A DNA stretch of 13,984 bases. It comes from Ruminococcus sp. AF41-9 (GTDB taxonomy: Bacteria; Bacillota; Clostridia; Lachnospirales; Lachnospiraceae). Under the pieces are notes generated by a model that ran no database searches, had not been told where the DNA came from, and saw only the letters and a list, made by a program, of their open reading frames with translations. This document shows positions 1 through 5,988 of the stretch, one piece after another (positions within the stretch are counted from its first letter, which is position 1; the number at the start of each line of letters is the position of its first letter). Location of the stretch: NCBI RefSeq assembly GCF_003477525.1, contig NZ_QUDO01000075.1, positions 1-13,984 of the forward strand. The letters run 5' to 3'. The translations under genes were made by a program, and so were the position numbers.

Positions 1-361
1 TCTCATACGCCAGTCTGGGTTTCCCTGCTTTTTCTCCTGACTTTTCCCACAGATCCATCCGTGTTTCGTAAGAAGATACACTTCCCAATGCATGCTGGAT
101 TGCGGCTCGCCTCAGGTAGGACGGCATCTTCGGAAAGCGAAGATCAAAATCAAAGCGTGCAGGATTCTTTTTTGTAGTATGCACCAGATGCTCTGCAGCA
201 TTAAACCGCCTTTTGGCATCCGGTATCTCTGCCAGTTCTTCCCACACCTGCTCATATATTTCTGTCAGGTAACTGACCGCAGACCGGTAGATTTCCAGTG
301 TCTGGCGGACTGGGATATTCTGTTTTCGTAATTCTACGCCATAGCTGGATACGGTCTGCAT
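1..361 (-). CDS. tnpB: TnpB-family RNA-guided nuclease/accessory transposon protein, N-terminal 120 residues
   Basis: Partial gene, open from the ATG at 359-361 to the window edge. The translated piece contains FDFDLRFPKMPSYLRRAAIQ followed by a stretch with SSYETRMDLWE and GKPRL, the pattern typical of the N-terminal part of IS200/IS605 TnpB proteins. The start is supported by a GGAGGA site at 368-373, six bases upstream. Family members are about 350-450 residues, so only about a quarter is visible and the RuvC-like catalytic residues cannot be checked. TnpB proteins of this family are RNA-guided DNA nucleases that help maintain the element; that role is from family knowledge. The gene follows tnpA by 30 bases and is probably co-transcribed with it. 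Confidence 0.82.
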   Translation of the reverse strand, partial: MQTVSSYGVELRKQNIPVRQTLEIYRSAVSYLTEIYEQVWEELAEIPDAKRRFNAAEHLVHTTKKNPARFDFDLRFPKMPSYLRRAAIQHALGSVSSYETRMDLWEKSGEKAGKPRLAYE

Positions 362-391
362 CTCTTTTCCTCCAACAAATCATTTCTTCTG

Positions 392-835
392 TCAGGCTTT
401 TTTCTTTTCTTTTTCCTTTTGTCCTTCGATGTAGGCAAGCACCTGGTCTCTGCTCCTGTCACTGACCGTTATGGCACAGTAAGACGGATTCCACAGATGC
501 CCGCCCCACAGTTCCTTTTTTAACTCCGGATGCGCAAGAAACATCTGGCGTGCAAGATTTCCTTTCATGATCTTGATCATATCTGAAATATAAAACTGAG
601 GTTTACAGTCCACAAGCAGATGGATATGATCCGGCATCACCTCCATTGCCAGGATCTGAAATTTATATTCTTCTGCAAGATTCTGTAACATTTCTTTGCA
701 TTCTGTATCGATTCCGTTTTTTAAAACCTTTTTTCTGTATTTTGTACACCAGACAAGATGATACTGCAAGGAATAGACATATCCCCTACCATATGAAAGT
801 TTGTTTTTATCTATATTAAATATATCTTTTTCCAT
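392..835 (-). CDS. tnpA: IS200/IS605 Y1 (HUH) transposase TnpA
   Basis: A 147-residue Y1 single-strand transposase. The HUH metal-binding motif is HIH at residues 70-72 within MPDHIHLLVDC, and the catalytic tyrosine is probably Tyr135 in VLAYIEGQ. The early VYSLQYHLVWCTKYRKKVL segment is the usual N-terminal strand of this family. Length is normal (about 130-155) and no frameshift is visible, so the enzyme looks intact. It would excise and insert the element as single-stranded DNA through hairpins at the ends. The ATG at 835 lies only six bases after a perfect -10 hexamer and no ribosome site precedes it, so the transcript may be leaderless; internal methionines do not give a better start. 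Confidence 0.93.
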   Translation of the reverse strand: MEKDIFNIDKNKLSYGRGYVYSLQYHLVWCTKYRKKVLKNGIDTECKEMLQNLAEEYKFQILAMEVMPDHIHLLVDCKPQFYISDMIKIMKGNLARQMFLAHPELKKELWGGHLWNPSYCAITVSDRSRDQVLAYIEGQKEKEKKKA

Positions 836-841
836 ATAAAT

Positions 842-870
842 ATTATACCATATGTATTGGTTTATGTAAA
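842..870 (-). promoter_or_regulatory. Promoter of the IS transposase
   Basis: On the minus strand TTTACA (865-870) and TATAAT (842-847) are separated by exactly 17 bases. This is a near-consensus sigma-A promoter. Transcription would begin at about 835, the A of the tnpA start codon. Confidence 0.7.
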
Positions 871-890
871 CATTTGTTCTGTTGTTTTGT

Positions 891-944
891 AAAAAAATTT
901 GCGCGTCTAACTCATCACTGGAAGTAACGAGAATGCGACGCGCA
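891..944 (-). terminator. Hairpin plus T-run: IS end hairpin and likely terminator
   Basis: The outer stem pairs TGCGCGTC with GACGCGCA (900-907 with 937-944). An inner nine-base stem (911-919 with 923-931, loop 920-922) is complete only on the minus strand, because it needs two G-U pairs. A run of seven T follows at 891-897. It fits an intrinsic terminator for the kinase operon read on the minus strand. IS200 is known to carry such a terminator hairpin at its end to block outside transcription, so the two readings are compatible. The stop codon of the kinase gene (915-917) lies inside the hairpin. Confidence 0.65.
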
Positions 945-2210
945 GTTATTCAATATCAGACAAAACTCAGGGGAAAAAGAAACCTGCATCCTGCATTTTC
1001 CTGATTCAGCTGCCTTTCTCAGCGCAGATAAACCACCGCCTTCTTCCGCATTTTTGTCAGGCACCTCTCCATCATTGGTAATCTGAACAGTATATTCATC
1101 TGCATTTTTGTCTATCTTCACCCAAACAGTACTGCCATGGGCATGTCTGGCACAGTTTGTCACACATTCACGGATTGCCCTGTCTGTCAGCAGCCTGTAA
1201 GATGGATGCATGGGAAAGTTCCCACTGATCTGAACTAAAATTCCAAGCTCTTCTGCATGTCTGATTGTATCCTTATATACTTCTTCCATACTCTCAACAG
1301 CAGAACCGGTAAGAATATAAACCAGATGTTTCAATACAGACAACTGTTTATCCATTTTATCCGGATCTTCTTTCCTTTCCAATATTCTGCGTATTGACAG
1401 AAGGCTTCGTCCAAAATTGTCATGAACCTGCATTTTCATGACAAGCGTCTCCTGCTCTCTGATTTTATCTCCGATTTTTTCGTACATTTCCTCCAGCTTA
1501 TGATTCAGGATTTCCAGCTTTTCATTGTTTGCCCTGATTTTTTCACCATTGTAATAAATTTCTGATACATTAACTGCCACTGTCTGCAGATATCCTGCAC
1601 AATCCGGCTCCTGCAGACTATATTCCTGAAACATCCAGACGGAACCATCAGGAAAATAAAACACATTACTGTCTTTGCTCAATCTGCAAAGACCTTCCGA
1701 TTCAGGTTCCCCACTCATTGCTTTCCTTAATACCTCATAATCCTGCAAATAAGAACCTGTCATGATTCTGCTCAGTTCCTGCATCTTGGTATTACACAAA
1801 ACAATCCTTCCAAGAGGATCCGAAAAACAGACTCCACAGGGGACATCATTCACAGCCTCATTTACAGACCAGTAAGACAGAGAATGATGATATCTGCGCC
1901 TCTCGCTCCGGATTGCCCGGCAAAGATAAAGCAATAATCCTATAACCACCGTCATTAAAACACTGACCGGATAACCCTGAAGCATTGGCTGATAGGAACT
2001 TTCTCCCAGGCAATATCTGTGATCATTCATCAGAGCACCCATAAACATAAAAGAAACAACAAAGACAGCCACTGCCGTTACGATTTTCTTTTTCCCGGAA
2101 AAGCAGGTGATTCTTACCAGCAGGAGGATTAATTCCAGAATCATGCAGATTTCAAGAAGAATCATCAGAACATTCTGTATTGCCATACTGCATTCCACAA
2201 AACTAATCAT
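915..2210 (-). CDS. Membrane sensor histidine kinase, HisKA_3 type, 3' end altered by IS
   Basis: 431 residues from the chosen ATG at 2208-2210. This start overlaps the upstream stop as ATGA and has a purine-rich site (AGAGGCGG) before it; an in-frame ATG at 2240 would add ten residues. About three N-terminal membrane helices (near 11-33, 44-62, 80-100) are followed by a PAS-like region (about 115-215), a coiled coil (about 220-260), a dimerisation/phosphoacceptor motif HDNFGRSLL with His263, and an HATPase_c domain with N box (RECVTNCARHAH, Asn352), NDG and GGGLSALRK. It should autophosphorylate and pass phosphate to a response regulator, but none is next to it. The last residues (NNCASHSRYFQ) do not resemble the usual end of this domain and lie inside the IS hairpin, so the native C-terminus was probably replaced. 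The ATPase fold looks nearly complete, so activity may survive. Confidence 0.85.
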   Translation of the reverse strand: MISFVECSMAIQNVLMILLEICMILELILLLVRITCFSGKKKIVTAVAVFVVSFMFMGALMNDHRYCLGESSYQPMLQGYPVSVLMTVVIGLLLYLCRAIRSERRRYHHSLSYWSVNEAVNDVPCGVCFSDPLGRIVLCNTKMQELSRIMTGSYLQDYEVLRKAMSGEPESEGLCRLSKDSNVFYFPDGSVWMFQEYSLQEPDCAGYLQTVAVNVSEIYYNGEKIRANNEKLEILNHKLEEMYEKIGDKIREQETLVMKMQVHDNFGRSLLSIRRILERKEDPDKMDKQLSVLKHLVYILTGSAVESMEEVYKDTIRHAEELGILVQISGNFPMHPSYRLLTDRAIRECVTNCARHAHGSTVWVKIDKNADEYTVQITNDGEVPDKNAEEGGGLSALRKAAESGKCRMQVSFSPEFCLILNNCASHSRYFQ

Positions 2211-3873
2211 CTTCCGCCTCTCTTTCTGAAGACGATACAACTAATAAACCATTCGTTTTCATCTTCCTGCTGTACTTTTAATTCCGGCCTTTCCGATATG
2301 AATCCACGCAGATCCGCCTCTGATACAATATGAACCGAAACCCGCAAGGCATCATCAATCTGCGACACACGGTAAAAAACAGACTGCATGGTATCAACCA
2401 ATCGTTCCACAAGCCATTCAAAGATGTCATAGCATTTTAGTATATCATCTGCATTCAGCCGCACATCCACATTTTCCACGTAGTAAGCAGCCCGAATCCT
2501 GCATAATTTTAAGCTGTCACAGGATTCCGCCAGGCTTTGTCTGAGATCTTCCATTGTAAGCAGATTTCCATCTGATGCATATTGTGTCAGCACCAGATTC
2601 TTTCTCCGCTTCAAATACGTACCAACAACTACAATTTTACCGAGAATCCAATCATATTGTTCCCTTGATTCTGTCCGTTCTAGCTCCTCCATAAACTGTG
2701 ACAGCAATTCTAGCTGACCTGCTGTCTGATTCTGTATCATATTTAACAGACGGTTCTGTTCTTCTGTCTTTCTCCGCTCAGCCTCTTTCTGATAAGCTTT
2801 CTGTAACAAACGATTTCTGGCAGTCAGTTTCTCCTGCTGTTCCCGAATATCCTGATACTGATCCAGCAGTACCGAAATATCCTCTGACCAAAACAAATGT
2901 CCTCCCCTTATAGGAATATGGTTGATCCGGATTCCCTGTTCCTGTACTGATGATCTGTCTATTATGATTTTACGCAGTTCAGACGACAGCTCTGGGAAAT
3001 CGCCGGAATGATAATAGCGCTGAAAAGAATGATCCGTAATCTCTGCATCCAGTCCTCCGGAAGTCTGGAATAATTCAAAATATCGATTATTGGTCTGTAT
3101 CAATCCACATAATATACAACCCTGAAAAATTGCTGCCATTAAAAGGCAGCACACTGCCGTCATATCCCCTGCAATGATTTTGATGAAAGGCAGGCGGAGT
3201 ATATTTCCGATATTCCATCCCAGAAGTAATATTCCCGGAATCACTGGCAGCCAGAACTGTTTCTTTCCCGGAATTCTGCTTTTTCTGATCAGAATGATTT
3301 CCATCCCTGTCAGACAGATCAAGATCCATCCCTGAATCACCATAAAAACAATACCATAACTGTAATCTTTATCCGAAAATGGGGGCTGTTTGGAAAAACG
3401 AAATACCAGCTGATGCAAATCATTTGTAAAAACACTTACGATCAATATCGCTGCCACGGTCAATAAAATTATAACCTTTCTGACCGTTTTCTCTTCCTCC
3501 TTTTCGCCCAAAAACATTGCTGCTGCCAAACCCAGAACCGGAATCAGAATCATGGGAATATAATATAGATACCAGCAGATATGTTCTCCAAGAGGATCAT
3601 GAAAAATATGAAATTTTACTGTCCGCACAAAGAACCAGAATACCATCAGACAGCCAATTGCAGTCAGGCATCTGCGCGTTTTTTATGTACTACATGTTTT
3701 CTCAGATAAATCACCCAGGCATAGTACATTCCCAGATAAATACAGCTACGACACTGATCTGCCAGATTTCTCATAAAAACATTTTCCGTTCTCACCTGCC
3801 TGCAGAAATAAGCCAGCAACACACTTATCAGAATCACTCCATATGACAGAGCCCTCTTTTTACTGTATGTCAT
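2207..3873 (-). pseudogene. Multi-TM sensor with PAS/coiled coil and degenerate kinase-like C-terminus, one-base frameshift
   Basis: Two reading frames form one gene. The first (start ATG at 3873, RBS AGAGGAA) encodes 65 good residues ending HVVHKK, then a short out-of-frame tail to a stop at 3664. The second frame picks up as TRRCLTAIGCLMVFWFFVRT and continues to 2207. A single missing base in the run of six T at 3679-3684 (A6 on the coding strand) accounts for the break; the repaired protein has 555 residues. Roughly eight membrane helices occupy residues 10-265, followed by a PAS-like segment, a coiled coil near 345-385, and a C-terminal region shaped like a kinase core but without a recognisable H box, N box or glycine boxes. 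By inference it is the sensory partner of the coupled kinase downstream. It may be a real mutation or a sequencing error. Internal restart at the Met at 3646 would lose about two membrane helices. Confidence 0.8.
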
Positions 3874-3899
3874 GAAAATTCCTCTTTCACCGGAGCGGG

Positions 3900-3956
3900 T
3901 TTGAAAAATGCTTTACGCAAGATGTGCGTCACAATTTGCGGGAATGATTTTTCAAA
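3900..3956. promoter_or_regulatory. 57-base imperfect palindrome in the sensor-operon leader
   Basis: The arms TTTGAAAAAT (3900-3909) and ATTTTTCAAA (3947-3956) pair perfectly. After a two-base mismatch the pairing resumes (CGCAA at 3916-3920 with TTGCG at 3936-3940) around a centre at 3928. It lies between the putative -10 at 3981-3986 and the sensor start at 3873, so it could be an operator or a leader RNA hairpin. No T-run follows on either strand, which argues against an intrinsic terminator. Confidence 0.5.
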
Positions 3957-3980
3957 CACACCCAACCTATTTTTGTAATA

Positions 3981-3986
3981 ATTATA
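3981..3986 (-). promoter_or_regulatory. Putative -10 box of the two-gene sensor operon
   Basis: TATAAT on the minus strand, about 108 bases before the sensor start codon. No convincing -35 hexamer is placed 16-18 bases upstream, so an activator may be needed or the call may be wrong. Confidence 0.4.
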
Positions 3987-4050
3987 CTATAAAATACCAT
4001 TTTATCATATAGTTTTCAGAAGAATCATCTATTTTCAGAGTTTTTATCAC

Positions 4051-4082
4051 AAACAGAGTGAACAATCCTGTCCACTCTGTTT
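4051..4082 (-). terminator. Hairpin terminator after the DUF4428 gene
   Basis: A perfect ten-base inverted repeat, AAACAGAGTG (4051-4060) with CACTCTGTTT (4073-4082), with a 12-base loop. It begins nine bases past the stop codon at 4091 on the minus strand. The following T-rich stretch is weak (TTTGTGATAAAAA), so termination strength is uncertain. Confidence 0.6.
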
Positions 4083-4090
4083 CCCATTGC

Positions 4091-4897
4091 TTAAAACGGT
4101 CTTGGCTGACCACAGTATTCACAAAACTTTCCGGTATTCTCTGCACCGCACTGGCATTTCCACGAACTGTTATTCTGTTGCATTCCTCCGGTCATGTTCG
4201 TTTCTGACATTCCCGTCTGCTGCATTCCTCCGTTCATGTTCATTCCCGGCATTCCGGGCTGCATCCCTCCATTCATGTTCATTCCTGGCATTCCGGGCTG
4301 CATTCCCGCTGCATTTGGTGTCAGTGCTGCAATAATCTGATATGCGGTCTGCTCCACTTCCATCAGTTCTCTTCTTTTGTCACTGCTTATGGAAAAAGTA
4401 TTCAGGCGAAAATCCATATCATCAAACCACTGAGTTCTCACTTTAATACGCATGGTATAATCAAATTCATATTTATATACCGGTGGCTGATAACTTACAT
4501 TTTCTCCATCCTTTGTATATGTTTCCTCTTGCTGCTGTTGGTCTACATCAACTCTGCACTGTACAATAGCTGATAAAGGAACTATATCCGGGTTTTCATT
4601 GACATCCAGTTTCCGTGCAACAGTAAAATTCCCCTTATTATCATCAATAAAAACATTGTAATTTCTGGTATTGATCTGACGGGTTATACAAAAGTCCATT
4701 ACCGCTTTTTTGTTTTTTTCACGATATTCCAGCTGACGTTTGATATCCTCTACTGTACTGTGCCGCCGCTCCTCAAACCATGGTGATAATTTTTTCGCAC
4801 AATCCTTACATAGATTTCCGTCATCCAGTTTTCGATTTCCCAATAAACCGATTTTCTCCCCGCAGATGTCACAGATTTTCTTATCAAATAATCCCAT
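4091..4897 (-). CDS. DUF4428-type zinc-binding protein with C-terminal zinc ribbon
   Basis: 268 residues. The N-terminus has a four-cysteine zinc-binding pattern (CDIC near residues 9-12, CKDC near 30-33) with the GLLGNRKL and GNLC features of DUF4428. A central region of about 130 residues has mixed alpha/beta character. Residues from about 200 form a Met/Gly/Pro/Asn-rich linker of 13-residue repeats (GMQPGMPGMNMNG), and the C-terminus is a second ribbon (KCQCGAENTGKFCEYCGQ). No signal peptide or membrane helix is seen, so it is probably cytosolic. The molecular role is unknown; the ribbon-linker-ribbon layout suggests protein binding or scaffolding. The start has a strong AGGAGG site seven bases upstream. 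It lies 67 bases after the lipocalin-like gene, separated by a strong hairpin. Confidence 0.8.
   Translation of the reverse strand: MGLFDKKICDICGEKIGLLGNRKLDDGNLCKDCAKKLSPWFEERRHSTVEDIKRQLEYREKNKKAVMDFCITRQINTRNYNVFIDDNKGNFTVARKLDVNENPDIVPLSAIVQCRVDVDQQQQEETYTKDGENVSYQPPVYKYEFDYTMRIKVRTQWFDDMDFRLNTFSISSDKRRELMEVEQTAYQIIAALTPNAAGMQPGMPGMNMNGGMQPGMPGMNMNGGMQQTGMSETNMTGGMQQNNSSWKCQCGAENTGKFCEYCGQPRPF
4185..4310. repeat. 39-base in-frame tandem repeat inside the DUF4428 gene
   Basis: Two nearly identical 39-base units (for example TTCATGTTCATTCC starting at 4233 and at 4272) encode the 13-residue GMQPGMPGMNMNG repeat. A third, degenerate unit of about 42 bases follows towards the gene's 3' end. 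Unit length is a multiple of three, so copy-number change would keep the frame. Confidence 0.75.
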
Positions 4898-4927
4898 ACC
4901 CTATCCTCCTTTTTTATCTGAAATCCC

Positions 4928-4958
4928 ATACTGCCGCACCGGAATGGTGCGGCAGTAT
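4928..4958. terminator. Strong intergenic hairpin between the lipocalin-like and DUF4428 genes
   Basis: A perfect 13-base inverted repeat, ATACTGCCGCACC with GGTGCGGCAGTAT, with the five-base loop GGAAT (4941-4945). It begins just past the stop at 4965 on the minus strand. No good T-run follows in that direction, so it may be a partial terminator, an RNA stabiliser or a processing site lowering expression of the downstream gene. Confidence 0.6.
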
Positions 4959-4964
4959 TTTACC

Positions 4965-5798
4965 TTATTCTGTAACAATTATTTTTTCAAAATATGTCTT
5001 TACGGAAAAATCAACTTCACCTGTTTCAGAATCATCTGCTTCTTCGCCGTCATCAGATTCCTCTGCATCATCTTCTGCTATCAAACACAGTTTTCCATCA
5101 TCCAGTAAATTGAACTTCATATTATCAAGACTGAAAAACATAGTTCCTGCCTCATCCTCTGTTACAGCCTTTAATACCAGTGCATTTCCTTCCACGTCGC
5201 CCTGAAGTTCTACTTTTGTCTCTTCTCCGCTCTCTATTAAGATAATTTCAGCCTTTCCGTCTTCCACAGACATACTCATTTCAAATCCTGTAAAGTCAGC
5301 ATTAACCGGCATCTGCATTCCAAATGCTTCCATCAGAGTACAGCTCCATTCTCCTTCAAAATCCTTCATAGTTGGATTTTCTACCGGTTTGCCCGGTACA
5401 TAAGGCTCATACTCTTCCTTTTCCTGACTCAGGATCATTGTCATTCCATCTGCTGTTAAGGTTATCTTACCATCCTTGTACTCACATTCTTCTGTCTGAT
5501 CATTATGAGTCATCAGAATTTTATCATTTTCTATTTTCCACTCTGATTCATCTACTTCAGGCTCTTCCCCATAAACAGAACTTGTTGTTTCCATTTTACC
5601 GTCTTCTTTAATGTCCACGGTCACTTCCATTCCCATTGCCCCCGGATGAAAGGATGCACCTTCGCCCATAGAAAGCTCATTTACATACCAGGTTCCAATA
5701 ACATCCTTTTCTTCAAGGGCATAAACACTTACGCTCATAAAGCCTGCCATTAAGACTCCTACCGTTCCTGCCATCCACAACCTCATTTTTTTACTCAT
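4965..5798 (-). CDS. Secreted protein with two lipocalin-like repeats
   Basis: 277 residues. The N-terminus is a typical signal peptide: basic MSKKMRLW, hydrophobic core to about residue 24, and probable cleavage after VYA. Two similar halves follow, each opening with a G-x-W motif (IGTWYV near residue 35; FEGEWSC near 150) and then beta-rich segments with D/E-DGK turns. This is the look of small lipocalin-like beta-barrel domains common in Lachnospiraceae secreted proteins. There is no lipobox or sortase motif, so it is probably released or wall-associated. A very acidic stretch (EDDAEESDDGEEADDSE) lies near the C-terminus. Ligand and function are unknown. The start has AAGGAG eight bases upstream. 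It is the first gene of a likely two-gene unit with the DUF4428 gene. Confidence 0.75.
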   Translation of the reverse strand: MSKKMRLWMAGTVGVLMAGFMSVSVYALEEKDVIGTWYVNELSMGEGASFHPGAMGMEVTVDIKEDGKMETTSSVYGEEPEVDESEWKIENDKILMTHNDQTEECEYKDGKITLTADGMTMILSQEKEEYEPYVPGKPVENPTMKDFEGEWSCTLMEAFGMQMPVNADFTGFEMSMSVEDGKAEIILIESGEETKVELQGDVEGNALVLKAVTEDEAGTMFFSLDNMKFNLLDDGKLCLIAEDDAEESDDGEEADDSETGEVDFSVKTYFEKIIVTE

Positions 5799-5879
5799 GC
5801 AAACATCTCCTTTCTTTTTTAATGTACTCCTCGGACTCTTTTTTACTTAATTTTGTGAGAAGATTTTTTGTTTATCTAC

Positions 5880-5909
5880 ATTATACGTGAACACTCAGAT
5901 ATTTACACT
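5880..5909 (-). promoter_or_regulatory. Putative promoter of the lipocalin-like gene
   Basis: TATAAT on the minus strand at 5880-5885, 82 bases before the start codon at 5798. The -35 position (GTGTAA, 17-base spacer) matches consensus at three of six bases. Confidence 0.45.
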
Positions 5910-5945
5910 AGCACTTCTGACAGTATGCATGTAATTTTTTGGATA

Positions 5946-5988
5946 AATTAAAACCTGCTGAAAAGTTTTTAACTCTTCTCAGCAGGTT
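5946..5988 (-). terminator. Terminator overlapping the end of the hybrid kinase gene
   Basis: AACCTGCTGA (5952-5961) pairs with TCAGCAGGTT (5979-5988); further pairs close part of the interior. On the minus strand the hairpin is followed by TTTTAATTT. The upstream arm encodes the last residues of the kinase (NEPAEKS), and the stop codon at 5969-5971 lies in the loop. Confidence 0.75.

Larger units (their letters stand above)
1..946 (-). mobile_element. IS200/IS605-type insertion sequence, one end (truncated by window edge)
   Basis: The element reads on the minus strand: hairpin end, promoter, Y1 transposase tnpA, then the start of tnpB, which runs out of the window at position 1. The same-strand tnpA-tnpB order with a gap of about 30 bases is a common IS200/IS605 layout. 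The left boundary is set near 944-948 because an imperfect hairpin, expected at these ends, spans 900-944 and the neighbouring kinase gene starts to look normal beyond it. The exact cleavage site is not certain. The other end, where a TnpB guide RNA would be expected, is outside the window. Confidence 0.8.

Noticed and set aside
3664..3700. Programmed -1 frameshift in the sensor gene
   Set aside because: The A6 run is not in the X XXY YYZ phase (codons read CAT AAA AAA CGC), so paired tRNA slippage would mismatch; no stimulatory structure is obvious. A simple indel or sequence error is more likely.
4185..4310. CRISPR-like array
   Set aside because: The repeats are adjacent 39-base units without unique spacers and encode an in-frame protein repeat.
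4740..5205. Two overlapping plus-strand frames of 122 and 141 codons
   Set aside because: They are antisense to the DUF4428 and lipocalin-like genes and have no ribosome site or recognisable content.
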